Shown piece after piece: positions 53,423 through 63,800 of a DNA stretch of 64,000 nucleotides; the stretch's first letter is position 1; every line of letters begins with the position of its first letter. The stretch is from an uncultured Prevotella sp. (lineage in GTDB: Bacteria > Bacteroidota > Bacteroidia > Bacteroidales > Bacteroidaceae): the NCBI GenBank assembly GCA_900543585.1, contig UQRP01000006.1, positions 27,696 to 91,695 on the forward strand. Reading direction: 5' to 3'. The notes beneath the pieces were generated by a model. It was not told the DNA's origin. It was given only the letters and a program-made list of their open reading frames with translations, and did no database searches. The translations under genes were made by a program, and so were the position numbers.

Positions 53423-55939
53423 ATGAAATTATCAGAATTGCATAACGGCCAAAGTGGCATCATTGTGAAAGTCATGGGTCATGGCGGTTTCCGCAAGCGT
53501 GTTGTTGAGATGGGATTCATCAAGGGTCAGAAAGTGGAAGTCCTGGAAGAAGCCCCTCTCAAAGACCCTGTGGAATACCGTGTGATGGGTTATGAAGTCA
53601 GCCTCCGTCATTCTGAGGCTGCCATGATAGAGGTGATGACCAAGGATGAGGCCGAGAAGGTGCTCACTCAGGGCCGTCACTCTCCTTTTGTCGATGGTGA
53701 GGCTGGTGCCCATGAGCGCATGAAAGAAGCTGCTGAGGCTGCTGCCAACGCGGAAAAGCAAGGCTCAGCCGCTGCTGATGTCGACAAGGTTTGGGACGAG
53801 GAAGCTGACAAGGCCCATCACGTCATCAACGTAGCCTTGGTGGGCAACCCCAACTGTGGTAAGACGTCCTTCTTCAACTATGCTTCTGGTGCTCACGAGC
53901 GGGTGGGCAACTACTCCGGCGTCACGGTCGACGCCAAAGTCGGCCACACGGAATACGCCGGCTACAAGTTCAATCTCGTCGACCTTCCCGGTGCTTATTC
54001 CCTCTCTGCGTATTCTCCTGAGGAGCTCTACGTCCGTAAGGAGTTGATAGACAATCCCCCCGACGTCATCATCAATGTCATAGACAGCAGCAACCTGGAG
54101 CGCAATCTCTATCTCACGACACAGCTCATGGACATGCACCTGCGCGTCGTCGTGGCGCTCAACATGTTTGACGAGAGCGAGAAGCGTGGCGACAGAATCG
54201 ACCTCACCAAGCTCTCCGAGCTCTTCGGAATCCCCATGGTGCCGACGGTCTTCAAGTCTGGCAAAGGTATCAAGGAGCTCTTCGATAAAGTCATTGAAGT
54301 CTATGAGGGCTCTGAGGATAAGAATGCGCACTATCGCCATCAGCATATCAATCATGGTCACGAGATAGAGCACGGTATCAAGGATATTCAGGAGCACCTG
54401 AAGAAATACCCCGAGCTGCGCGAGCACTATTCCACCCGCTACCTTGCCATCAAACTTTTGGAGCATGACAAGGACATGGAGGATATGCTTGGCAAGCTGC
54501 CTGATGCTGAGGAAATATTCCGCCATCGCGATACCGCAGAGCGTCGCGTCAAGGAAGAAACCAATGAAGACTCGGAGACGGCCATCATGGATGCCAAATA
54601 CGGCTTTATCCATGGTGCGCTGAAGGAAGCCGGTTATGAGGTTGGCGAGGAGGAGGATACCTACCATTATACGCACGTCTTGGACGGCATTCTCACCAAT
54701 AAGTTTGTAGGCTTTCCCATCTTCCTGTGTGCCTTGGCTGTGATGTTCATCGCCACGTTCTGGCTGGGTTCTTATCCTCAGGACTGGCTCGATACCTTCT
54801 TCGGCTGGTTGGGCGACCGCATCAGCGAGATTCTTCCCGCCGGACCCGTCCAGGCCATGCTTGTCGACGGTGTGATAGGTGGTGTGGGCTCTGTGGCTTC
54901 CTTCCTGCCGCAGATTCTCATCCTCTATCTCTTCATCTCCTTTATGGAAGACTGCGGCTATATGGCGCGTGCGGCTTTCATCATGGACAAGCTCATGCAC
55001 AAGATGGGTCTTCATGGCAAGTCGTTCATTCCGCTCATCATGGGCTTCGGCTGCAATGTACCCGCCATCATGTCCACACGCACCATCGAGAGCCGGCGCT
55101 CGCGCCTGGTGACGATGCTGGTGTTGCCGCTGATGAGCTGTGAGGCCCGTATTCCTATTTATATTATGATCATCGGCACGTTCTTCACGCGCACGGCCTC
55201 GCCGTTCATCATGATGTCGCTCTATCTTGTGGGCATCCTGATGGCTGTCATCATGAGCAAGCTTTTTACGAAATATCTCTTCAAGGGCGAGGATACGCCA
55301 TTTGTCATGGAGCTGCCTCCCTACCGCTTCCCGACCGTCAAGGCGTTAGGACGCCACACCTGGGAGAAGGGCAAGCAATATCTGAAGAAGATGGGCGGCA
55401 TCATCCTGGTGGCCTCCATCATTGTCTGGGCGCTCAGCTACTTCCCCCATCCCGAGGGCATGGACGACCAGCAACAGCAGGAGCAGAGTTATCTGGCACG
55501 CATCGGTAAGACCGTGGAGCCCGTCTTCCGCCCCCAGGGCTTCAACTGGAAGCTCGATGTCGGCTTGCTCGCCGGTGTCGGTGCCAAGGAAATTGTAGCC
55601 TCTACGATGGGTGTCATCTACAGCAACGACGACAGCTTCTCCGACGACGACACCTTGAGCAGCGATGGTGGCAAATACAGCCGTCTGCATAAGGCCATCG
55701 TCAGCGATGTTGCCGAACAGCACCATACGACGCCCCAGCAGGTGGAGCCCCTGGCCCGCCTCACGGCTTATTGCTATCTGCTCTTTGTCCTGCTCTATTT
55801 CCCCTGCATCGCCACGATAGCAGCCGTGAAGGGAGAAACCGGGTCATGGAAGTGGGCAGCCTTCACAGCCACCTACACCACCGTCCTGGCATGGGTCGTG
55901 TCGGCCCTCGTCTATCAGGTAGGGTGTCTGCTGCTATGA
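53423..55939 (+). CDS. feoB: Ferrous iron transporter, FeoA-FeoB fusion
   Basis: The protein has 838 residues. A FeoA-like SH3 domain covers about residues 1-75 (LSELHNGQSGIIVKVMGHGG, FIKGQKVEVLEEAPLKD). A linker leads to the FeoB G domain with GNPNCGKTS (about 141-149), DLPGAYSLSAYSPEE, and NMFD. The membrane part starts near residue 430 and carries two Gate segments (CGYMARAAFIMDKLMHKMGLHG and later ALAR-like helices). It imports Fe2+ across the inner membrane. FeoA-FeoB fusion is common in Bacteroidota. No feoC is seen. It is followed 59 bases later by a DUF721 gene. Confidence 0.96.
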   Translation: MKLSELHNGQSGIIVKVMGHGGFRKRVVEMGFIKGQKVEVLEEAPLKDPVEYRVMGYEVSLRHSEAAMIEVMTKDEAEKVLTQGRHSPFVDGEAGAHERMKEAAEAAANAEKQGSAAADVDKVWDEEADKAHHVINVALVGNPNCGKTSFFNYASGAHERVGNYSGVTVDAKVGHTEYAGYKFNLVDLPGAYSLSAYSPEELYVRKELIDNPPDVIINVIDSSNLERNLYLTTQLMDMHLRVVVALNMFDESEKRGDRIDLTKLSELFGIPMVPTVFKSGKGIKELFDKVIEVYEGSEDKNAHYRHQHINHGHEIEHGIKDIQEHLKKYPELREHYSTRYLAIKLLEHDKDMEDMLGKLPDAEEIFRHRDTAERRVKEETNEDSETAIMDAKYGFIHGALKEAGYEVGEEEDTYHYTHVLDGILTNKFVGFPIFLCALAVMFIATFWLGSYPQDWLDTFFGWLGDRISEILPAGPVQAMLVDGVIGGVGSVASFLPQILILYLFISFMEDCGYMARAAFIMDKLMHKMGLHGKSFIPLIMGFGCNVPAIMSTRTIESRRSRLVTMLVLPLMSCEARIPIYIMIIGTFFTRTASPFIMMSLYLVGILMAVIMSKLFTKYLFKGEDTPFVMELPPYRFPTVKALGRHTWEKGKQYLKKMGGIILVASIIVWALSYFPHPEGMDDQQQQEQSYLARIGKTVEPVFRPQGFNWKLDVGLLAGVGAKEIVASTMGVIYSNDDSFSDDDTLSSDGGKYSRLHKAIVSDVAEQHHTTPQQVEPLARLTAYCYLLFVLLYFPCIATIAAVKGETGSWKWAAFTATYTTVLAWVVSALVYQVGCLLL

Positions 55940-55998
55940 TGGCAGTTCACCCTCTCATAAATCTTTTGATTGCAGCTTAACCCCTAAAAAAAAAGGAA

Positions 55999-56289
55999 AT
56001 GTTCAAACGCGATGTTAAGTCGTTAGGTGATATTCTCTCGCAGTTCATTCGTAAGGAGGGCCTTGAGACTCCACTCCTACAGAAACGTGTCATCGACTCC
56101 TGGACTGAGGTCACCGGTCATGTCGTGGCGCAGTATACGGGTGAGAAATATATCAAGAATCAGATTCTCTTTGTAAAGATTCTCAATCCAGCCCTTCGTC
56201 AGGATTTGAGCATGATGCACACCCAGCTCACCCGCCGCCTCAATGCGGCAGTGGGGAGCAGTGTTATCAGTGACGTCAGGGTGTATTGA
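55999..56289 (+). CDS. DUF721 (DciA-like) protein
   Basis: The protein has 96 residues and matches the DUF721 pattern: LGDILSQFIRKEGLETPLLQ, VIDSWTEVTGHVVAQYTG, and ILFVKILNPALRQDLSM. DUF721 proteins include DciA, a helicase loader or operator in bacteria lacking DnaC; the short Bacteroidota form usually follows recF. Here it is 8.4 kb from recF, behind feoB. An A-rich GGAA stretch precedes the ATG. Its stop lies in the first copy of a small tandem duplication (56262-56317). Confidence 0.85.
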   Translation: MFKRDVKSLGDILSQFIRKEGLETPLLQKRVIDSWTEVTGHVVAQYTGEKYIKNQILFVKILNPALRQDLSMMHTQLTRRLNAAVGSSVISDVRVY

Positions 56290-56317
56290 TTGTTATCAGC
56301 GACGTCCGGGTATTGAT
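56262..56317. repeat. Imperfect tandem duplication at the end of the DUF721 gene
   Basis: TGTTATCAGTGACGTC... (29 bases, 56262-56290) is followed by TGTTATCAGCGACGTC... (27 bases, 56291-56317) with two substitutions and a 2-base deletion. The DUF721 stop falls in the first copy, so the second is in the gap before ansA. Confidence 0.75.
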
Positions 56318-56322
56318 TGTTG

Positions 56323-57345
56323 TTATGACATCTCTCCGGCCAATGGTTTGCTCATCAGCGTGCGGATGGTGTTGGGATCGTTGTAGTTGGCTTGCAGGAA
56401 CATCAGTTTTGTGATGGCGGCCTCTACGGTGCAGTCGCCCCCAGAGACCACACCGGCGTCGAGGAGCTGGTAGCCGGTGTCATAGCGTCCCATGACGACG
56501 CTGCCAGCCACACACTGGCTGATATTCACAATCACCATGCCATTCTGTGCTGCTGCCTTCAGCAGCGGCGTGAGCCAGGACGTCTGCGGCGCGTTGCCGC
56601 TGCCATAGGTGCGCATCACGATGCCGCGCATGTCGCGGGAGTTGAGAAAATCGCGGACGATGCGCTCCTGAATGCCGGGAAAGATGCTGAAGATGGCCAC
56701 GTTGGAGTTCATGCCGTAGTGGGGTATCATGCGCTTCTCAAAGTTCGGACGGAGGATGTGGTGGTCGTGGTAGGTGAAATTGACACCGGCATCACAGAGG
56801 TGCGGATAGTTGAAACTGTCGAAGGCAAAGAAGCCGTCGGCATTGATTTTTGTGGAGCGGTTGCCGCGCAGCAGGTGCCCGCTGAAATAGATGCAGACCT
56901 CCGGAACCCGGGAGTGGCCGTCGGCATCTTTCTGTGTTGCCAGCTCTATACTCGTAATCAGATTCTCCTTACCGTCTGTGCGCAGCTGTCCGATAGGCAG
57001 CTGTGAGCCCGTGAGGATGACCGGCTTGGTGAGGTTCTCAAGCATGAACGACAGCGCCGAGGCTGTATAAGCCATGGTGTCGGTGCCGTGGAGGATGACA
57101 AAGCCGTCGTAGTCGTCGTAGTTGTTGTGGATGATGCGCACCAACTGAGCCCAATTCTTGGGCGACATATCGCTGGAGTCTATCGGTGGGGTGAACTGAT
57201 AGACATCGACATTGGTCTTGATAAGCTTAAACTCCGGCATGGAGTCTTCGAGATGGTTGAAGTCGAGGGGTTCCAAGGCACCCGTCACGGGGTTCTGGCC
57301 CATTCCGATGGTGCCGCCGGTGTAGATAAGAAGCACTTTATTCAT
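56323..57345 (-). CDS. ansA: L-asparaginase, type I (cytoplasmic)
   Basis: The protein has 340 residues and no signal peptide. It hydrolyses asparagine to aspartate and ammonia. The first catalytic Thr is in IYTGGTIGMG (Thr12), and the second lies in ILHGTDTMAYTASAL near residue 88. The segment VILTGSQLPIGQLRTDGKENL is diagnostic of type I. The gene overlaps the preceding small gene by eight bases and converges with DUF721. Confidence 0.95.
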   Translation of the reverse strand: MNKVLLIYTGGTIGMGQNPVTGALEPLDFNHLEDSMPEFKLIKTNVDVYQFTPPIDSSDMSPKNWAQLVRIIHNNYDDYDGFVILHGTDTMAYTASALSFMLENLTKPVILTGSQLPIGQLRTDGKENLITSIELATQKDADGHSRVPEVCIYFSGHLLRGNRSTKINADGFFAFDSFNYPHLCDAGVNFTYHDHHILRPNFEKRMIPHYGMNSNVAIFSIFPGIQERIVRDFLNSRDMRGIVMRTYGSGNAPQTSWLTPLLKAAAQNGMVIVNISQCVAGSVVMGRYDTGYQLLDAGVVSGGDCTVEAAITKLMFLQANYNDPNTIRTLMSKPLAGEMS

Positions 57346-57610
57346 TGTTATCCTGCTTTGTTACATGTTCACCATTCGTATACTGATGTTGGTTGACGCG
57401 CTGGTATTTTGCAGCCTCGGCGAGCAGCTCGTCGAGTTTCTCCTTTCTGTCAGGGCGTAGGGCACCTTTGTTGTTCAACTTGCGGTTGTGCTTGAGCCAG
57501 TTGACGAGGTCCCGCTCCGTAGGCTCGTATTTCGAGGGCCGTTTGTGTAGGCTATGCAGGAAGTCCATATAGGCATCCCACATCATGGCCCAGCGCTCAT
57601 CTTGTGTCAT
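57338..57610 (-). CDS. Small protein related to the helicase-associated domain
   Basis: The protein has 90 residues. The pattern W-x-Y...PSKYEPTERDLVNWLKHNRK...ALRPDRKEKLDELLAEAAKY resembles one copy of the helicase-associated (HA) repeat found in tandem at the C-terminus of some helicases, here as a stand-alone protein. HA repeats are thought to bind nucleic acid. The gene overlaps ansA by eight bases, so they are co-transcribed; the link is unknown. The match is by eye only. Confidence 0.65.
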   Translation of the reverse strand: MTQDERWAMMWDAYMDFLHSLHKRPSKYEPTERDLVNWLKHNRKLNNKGALRPDRKEKLDELLAEAAKYQRVNQHQYTNGEHVTKQDNNE

Positions 57611-57646
57611 CGTTCCAGCTTTTTGTATTTAATTGGTATTCGGATG

Positions 57647-57654
57647 CAAATTTA
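57647..57654 (-). promoter_or_regulatory. -7 box (TAAATTTG) for the small HA-like gene and ansA
   Basis: TAAATTTG on the minus strand lies 36 bases before the ATG at 57610. Confidence 0.45.
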
Positions 57655-57740
57655 GTGAAAATCTATGACCTTTGCCCGTCTTTTGCATTTTTCTTTCTAA
57701 TAAAATGCGCCTTTTCGCTGACTTTTTGAAAAAATAGTCC

Positions 57741-57748
57741 TAACTTTG
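57741..57748 (+). promoter_or_regulatory. -7 box (TAACTTTG) for the purF-like gene
   Basis: TAACTTTG lies 28 bases before the ATG at 57777. Confidence 0.5.
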
Positions 57749-57776
57749 CACAAACAATTATTTTATTGGACAATCG

Positions 57777-59666
57777 ATGGAAAACAATATCCATGAGGAC
57801 TGTGGTGTAGCTCTTATCCGGCTTCTCAAGCCGCTGAGCTACTACCAGCAGAAGTATGGCTCCTGGAAATGGGGGTTGGGCAAGCTTTACCTGATGATGG
57901 AGAAAGAGCACAACCGCGGCCAGGAGGGAGCCGGCATTGCTTCAGTGAAGCTTGGCACCAAGCCCGGTCACGAGTATATGTTTCGTGAGAGGGCCGAGGG
58001 CGCTAAAGCTATTGACGAGATTTTCGCTACTGCCAACAGGCAGATTAAGCAAGTGATGAAAGAGGAAGATGTTGACACCGAGGCTTACGACGAGTTGCCT
58101 TTCGCCGGCGAGCTCTATATGGGGCATCTGAGGTATTCCACAACGGGAAAGAGCGGTGTGAAATACGTCCATCCCTTCCTTCGGCGCAACAACTGGAAAG
58201 CCAAGAACCTTTGTATTTGTGGCAACTTCAACATGACCAATGTTGAGGAAGTTTTTAAAACCTTAACCGATCAGGGCCAGTGCCCTCGCATCTATAGCGA
58301 TACTTACATTACTCTTGAACTCATGGGCCACCGCCTCGACCGCGAGGTGGAGCGCAACTTCGTCCAGGCTCAGCAGAAGGGTCTCACGGGCACTGCTATC
58401 ACGGAATATATCGACAGCCACGTGCGCATGGAGAATGTGCTGAAGACGACGATGAGCCGTTTCGACGGCGGCTACGTCATGTGTGGCATCACGGGCAGCG
58501 GTGAGATGTTTGCCATGCGCGACACCCACGGCATCCGCCCCGCCTACTGGTATAAGAACGACGAGGTCGTCGTCTTGGCCTCTGAGCGCCCCGTTCTCCA
58601 GACCACCTTCGACCTGGAATATGACGACATCCACGAGCTCACGCCCGGTGCCGCTCTCCTGGTGCGTGCCAACGGTGAGTCATCGGTGGAGCAGATTCTC
58701 CCCGAGGCCGAGAACTATAAGTGCTCCTTTGAGCGCATCTATTTCTCCCGTGGCTCCGACCGCGACATCTACCGTGAGCGCAAGAAGCTCGGCGAGCAGC
58801 TCACGCCGCAGGTCCTCAAGGCCGTCGACGGCGACACCCGCCATACCGTCATCTCCTTCATCCCGAACACCGCTGAGGTGGCCTACTGCGGACTCCTTGA
58901 GGGCTTCACCAAATACCAGCGTGAGGAGAATGTCAAGGCCATCGAGGCCCTGGACCACAAGCCCACCGCCGAGGAGCTCCGCGCCATCCTCGACCGCGAC
59001 GTCCGCTCCGAGAAGGTGGCATGGAAGGACATCAAGCTCCGCACCTTCATCACCGAGGGCGCCGCGCGCAACGACCTGGCTTCCCATGTCTACGACATCA
59101 CCTATGGCAGCATCCAGCCGCATAAGGACAACCTCGTCATCATCGACGACAGCATCGTCCGCGGCACCACGCTCAAGGAGAGCATCCTCCATATCCTCGA
59201 CCGACTCCATCCTAAGAAGATTGTCGTTGTCAGTTCCGCCCCGCAGATTCGTTATCCTGACTATTATGGCATCGACATGCCGCGCTTGGAAGAGTTCTGC
59301 GTCTTCCGCGCCACCATCCAGCTCCTCCGCGACCGTGGCATGGAGAACCTCATCCACGACACCTACCGCGCATGCCTCAACGAGCTGAAGAAGCCTGCCG
59401 AGGATATGCACAACAAGGTGCGCGACATCTATGAGCCCTTCACCGTCGACGAGATCAACCGCAAGATTGTCGCCATGCTCAAGCCCGACGACATGATCAC
59501 CCCCGTGGAGATTGTCTATCAGTCCATCGAGGGGCTCCATGAAGCCATTCCCGACAACCGCGGCGACTGGTACTTCACCGGCCATTACCCCACACCGGGC
59601 GGTAAGAAGATGTGTGTGAAGGCATTTATCAACTATTACGAAAGTGTCTATGGCAAGCAGGAGTGA
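57777..59666 (+). CDS. Amidophosphoribosyltransferase, long form
   Basis: The protein has 629 residues, longer than the usual 470-500 of PurF. The glutaminase domain starts after a short propeptide with Cys9 (EDCGVALI) as nucleophile, and shows GHLRYSTTGKSG and CGNFNMTN. The phosphoribosyltransferase domain has the PRPP loop VIIDDSIVRGTTLKES near residues 454-468. The family normally makes phosphoribosylamine from PRPP and glutamine for purine synthesis. Bacteroidota often carry this longer type besides a short PurF, so its exact role may differ. It is 62 bases upstream of carA, in a cluster of glutamine-using enzymes. Confidence 0.88.
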   Translation: MENNIHEDCGVALIRLLKPLSYYQQKYGSWKWGLGKLYLMMEKEHNRGQEGAGIASVKLGTKPGHEYMFRERAEGAKAIDEIFATANRQIKQVMKEEDVDTEAYDELPFAGELYMGHLRYSTTGKSGVKYVHPFLRRNNWKAKNLCICGNFNMTNVEEVFKTLTDQGQCPRIYSDTYITLELMGHRLDREVERNFVQAQQKGLTGTAITEYIDSHVRMENVLKTTMSRFDGGYVMCGITGSGEMFAMRDTHGIRPAYWYKNDEVVVLASERPVLQTTFDLEYDDIHELTPGAALLVRANGESSVEQILPEAENYKCSFERIYFSRGSDRDIYRERKKLGEQLTPQVLKAVDGDTRHTVISFIPNTAEVAYCGLLEGFTKYQREENVKAIEALDHKPTAEELRAILDRDVRSEKVAWKDIKLRTFITEGAARNDLASHVYDITYGSIQPHKDNLVIIDDSIVRGTTLKESILHILDRLHPKKIVVVSSAPQIRYPDYYGIDMPRLEEFCVFRATIQLLRDRGMENLIHDTYRACLNELKKPAEDMHNKVRDIYEPFTVDEINRKIVAMLKPDDMITPVEIVYQSIEGLHEAIPDNRGDWYFTGHYPTPGGKKMCVKAFINYYESVYGKQE

Positions 59667-59728
59667 GGCCGTAGGCTGACGGCAGCTCCTTAAAACCATT
59701 CTTTCAATATTTCAATTTCTAATACCAA

Positions 59729-60805
59729 ATGAAGAAAGCAACCCTGATATTATCTGACGGCACACAGTTTCATGGCTATTCTTTCGGCTATGACGCTCCG
59801 GCAGCAGGCGAGGTAGTGTTCAACACGGCGATGATGGGTTATCCCGAGTCGCTCACCGACCCTTCCTACGCCGGTCAGATTCTCACGTTCACCTATCCGC
59901 TGATAGGTAACTATGGCGTACCGCCTTTCACCTTTGAGAAGAACGGCCTGCCCACATTCATGGAGAGCGACCGCATCTATGTCGCTGCCATGATCTGCTC
60001 CGACTACAGTGAGCAATACAGCCACTGGAACGGTGTGGAGAGCCTGGCAGACTGGCTGAAGCGCGAGCACATCCCCGGCATCACCGGCATCGACACCCGC
60101 CAGTTGACAAAGGTCCTGCGAGAGCATGGCGTCATGATGGGACAGATCGTCTTGGACGACGAGCCCGACAAGGTGGCCAAGGCTGACTATTCGGGTGTGA
60201 ACTTCGTCGACAAGGTCTCCTGCAAGGAGGTCATCCGCTACAATGAGGGCGCGGGCAAGAAAGTCGTCCTCGTCGACTGCGGCGTCAAGGCCAATATCAT
60301 CCGTTGCCTCATCAACCGCGGCGTGGAGGTCATCCGTGTGCCATGGAACTACGACTATACCGACATGGACTTCGACGGCCTCTTCCTGGCCAATGGTCCT
60401 GGCGACCCTGACACCTGCCAGGCTGCTGTCGACATCATCAGGAAGCAGATCAGCCAGAGCAATAAGCCCATCTGCGGCATCTGCATGGGCAACCAGCTCC
60501 TGGGCAAGGCCGCCGGTGCCAAGATTTACAAGCTTAAATACGGCCACCGCTCCCACAACCAGCCGGTGCGCCTCGTCGGCACCGACCACTGCTATATCAC
60601 TTCCCAGAACCACGGCTATGCCGTCGACGCCTCTACCTTAGGCGCTGACTGGGAGGAGCTCTTCGTCAATATGAACGACGGGTCCAACGAGGGCATCCGC
60701 CATAAGACCAACCCCTGGTTCTCCTCACAGTTCCACCCCGAGGCCTGCTCCGGTCCTGTCGACACGGAGTTCATGTTCGACATGTTCATAGAGAAACTGA
60801 AATAA
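59729..60805 (+). CDS. carA: Carbamoyl-phosphate synthase, small (glutaminase) subunit
   Basis: The protein has 358 residues. The N-terminal CPSase_sm_chain domain begins ATLILSDGTQFHGYSFGYDA. The class I glutamine amidotransferase domain has its nucleophile in CGICMGNQLLG (near residue 250) and the His-Glu pair in SQFHPEACSGP (near 336). It supplies ammonia to CarB for carbamoyl phosphate used in pyrimidine and arginine synthesis. It lies 13 bases upstream of carB. Confidence 0.96.
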   Translation: MKKATLILSDGTQFHGYSFGYDAPAAGEVVFNTAMMGYPESLTDPSYAGQILTFTYPLIGNYGVPPFTFEKNGLPTFMESDRIYVAAMICSDYSEQYSHWNGVESLADWLKREHIPGITGIDTRQLTKVLREHGVMMGQIVLDDEPDKVAKADYSGVNFVDKVSCKEVIRYNEGAGKKVVLVDCGVKANIIRCLINRGVEVIRVPWNYDYTDMDFDGLFLANGPGDPDTCQAAVDIIRKQISQSNKPICGICMGNQLLGKAAGAKIYKLKYGHRSHNQPVRLVGTDHCYITSQNHGYAVDASTLGADWEELFVNMNDGSNEGIRHKTNPWFSSQFHPEACSGPVDTEFMFDMFIEKLK

Positions 60806-60818
60806 CGGAAGAAAGAAA

Positions 60819-63800
60819 ATGCGAAACCCTGATATAAAAAAAGTTCTTTTGCTTGGCTCCGGTGCCTTGAAGATAGGCGAAGCCGGCGAGTTTGACTATT
60901 CCGGCTCTCAGGCCCTCAAGGCGCTGCGTGAGGAGGGCATCAAGACAGTCCTCATCAACCCCAACATCGCCACGGTGCAGACTTCCGAGGGTGTGGCCGA
61001 CCAAATCTACTTCCTCCCCGTACAGCCCTATTTCGTGGAGCGTGTCATCGCCAAGGAGCATCCTGACGGCATCCTCCTCTCCTTCGGTGGTCAGACGGCC
61101 CTGAACTGCGGCGTCGAGCTGGAGGAGAGCGGCGTCCTGGAGAAATACAACGTCAAAGTCCTCGGCACGCCCGTCAAGGCCATCATGGATACCGAGGACC
61201 GCGAGCGCTTCGTCGAGAAACTCGATGAGATTGACGTTCACACCATCAAGAGCGAAGCCTGCGAGGATATGGCGTCGGCCCTCCAGGCTGCCAAAGACCT
61301 CGGCTACCCCGTCATCGTCCGCGCTGCCTATGCCTTGGGTGGCCTCGGCTCCGGCTTTGCCAACAACGACGACGAGCTGCGCAAGATTTGTGAGAAAGCC
61401 TTCTCTTTCTCCCCACAGGTCCTCGTCGAGAAGAGCCTCAAAGGTTGGAAGGAGATAGAATACGAGGTGGTGCGCGACCGCTACGACAACTGCATCACCG
61501 TCTGCAACATGGAGAACTTCGACCCCCTCGGCATCCATACCGGTGAGAGCATCGTCATCGCACCGTCGCAGACCCTCACCAACTCCGAGTACCATAAGCT
61601 CCGCGCTCTCTCCATCAAGATTGTGCGCCACATCGGCATCGTCGGTGAGTGCAACGTGCAGTACGCCTTCGACCCCAACTCCGAGGACTACCGCGTCATC
61701 GAGGTCAACGCCCGCCTGAGCCGCTCCTCAGCCCTGGCTTCCAAGGCCACAGGCTATCCCCTGGCCTTTGTCGCTGCCAAGCTTGGTCTCGGCTACGGTC
61801 TCTTCGAGCTGAAGAACTCCGTCACCAAGACCACGAGTGCGTTCTTTGAGCCCGCCCTCGACTATGTCGTCTGCAAGATACCGCGCTGGGACCTCTCCAA
61901 GTTCCGTGGCGTCGACAAGGAGCTCGGCTCCAGCATGAAGTCCGTGGGTGAGGTCATGGCCATCGGCCGCAACTTCGAGGAGGCTATCCAGAAAGGTCTC
62001 CGCATGATAGGCCAGGGCATGCACGGCTTCGTGGAGAACAAGGAGCTGGAGATTCCCGACATCGACACGGCTCTCCGCGAACCCACCGACAAGCGTGTCT
62101 TCGTCATCTCTAAGGCCATGCACAAGGGCTACAGCGTCGACGACATCCACGAGCTCACCAAGATAGACCGTTGGTTCCTCTATAAACTCAAGCATATCAT
62201 CGACATCGACGAGAAGCTGAAGAAGTGCAATGCCAACACCCTCGACAAGGAGTTGCTCCGCGAGGCGAAGGTCTATGGCTTCACCGACTTCCAGATAGCT
62301 CGCGCCATAGGGTTGGAGGATGAGTACCACAACATGCACAAGGCCCTCCTCGTTGTCCGTCAGCTGCGCAAGACCTACGGCATCCTTCCCGTCGTCAAGC
62401 AGATTGATACCTTGGCCGCCGAGTATCCGGCTCAGACCAACTACCTCTATCTCACCTACGCCGGTGTGAAGAGCGACATCGACTTTGCCCGCGACCACCG
62501 CTCTGTCATCGTCCTGGGTTCCGGCGCTTACCGCATCGGCTCCTCCGTGGAGTTCGACTGGTGTGGTGTCCAGGCGCTGAACACCATCCGCAAGCAGGGT
62601 TACCGATCCATCATGATCAACTACAACCCCGAGACGGTGTCCACGGACTATGACATGTGCGACCGCCTCTTCTTCGAGGAGCTCACCTTCGAGCGCGTCA
62701 TGGACATCATCGACCTCGAGCAGCCCTATGGCGTCATCGTCTCCACGGGCGGTCAGATTCCTAACAACCTGGCCATGTACCTCGACGCTGAGAATGTCCC
62801 CATCCTCGGCACTCAGGCCAAGGACATCGACAACGCTGAGGACCGCGAGAAGTTCTCTGAGATGCTCAACAACCTCGGCATCAACCAGCCGGAATGGAGC
62901 GCCCTGAAGAGCATGGACGACATCGACAAGTTCGTCAAGCGTGTGGGCTTCCCCGTCCTCGTCCGTCCGTCCTATGTCCTCTCCGGTGCTGCCATGAACG
63001 TCTGCTCCAATGAGGACGAGCTGCGCCGCTTCCTCCAGCTGGCCGCCAACGTCAGCGAGGATCACCCTGTCGTCGTCTCGAAGTTCATCGAGCACGCCAA
63101 GGAGATTGACTTCGACGCCGTGGCACGCAATGGCGAGATCATGGCCTATGCCATCTCCGAGCATATCGAGTTTGCCGGTGTCCACTCCGGTGATGCCACC
63201 TTGCAGCTGCCGCCGCAGAAGCTCTATGTCGAGACGGTGCGCCGCATCAAGCGCGTCAGCCGGAAGATAGCTGCGGCACTTCATATCAACGGACCGTTCA
63301 ATGTGCAGTATATGGCGCGTGAGAACGACATCCTCGTCATCGAGTGCAACCTCCGCTCCTCACGCTCCTTCCCATTCGTGAGCAAGGTGCTGAAGATTAA
63401 CTTCATCGAGCTGGCTACCAAGATCATGCTCGGCGTTCCTGTGGAGCGGCCGGCTAAGAATCTCTTCGACCTCGACTACGTGGGCATCAAGGCCTCGCAG
63501 TTCTCCTTCAACCGCTTGCAGAAGGCGGACCCTGTCCTCGGTGTTGACATGAGCTCCACGGGTGAGGTGGGCTGCCTGGGCGATGACACCAACCAGGCGC
63601 TCCTCAAGGCGGAATTGGCAGTAGGCCAGCGTGTGCCAAAGCATACTGTGCTCCTCTCCACCGGTGGTGCCAAGCAGAAGGCTGACATGCTCGACGCTGC
63701 TCGGCGACTCGCCGACAACGGCTATGCCCTCTATGCCACACCGGGCACCTCACGCTATCTCACGGAGAACGGGGTGGAGAACACCCTCGTCTACTGGCCC

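Noticed and set aside
58680..59699. 339-codon minus-strand frame opposite the purF-like gene
   Set aside because: Antisense shadow of a conserved gene, with the same biased composition.
61728..63284. 518-codon open frame on the minus strand opposite carB
   Set aside because: carB is a clear, conserved gene there. High GC at third positions leaves antisense frames open; the antisense product is low-complexity, rich in Val, Leu, Asp and Glu, without domains.
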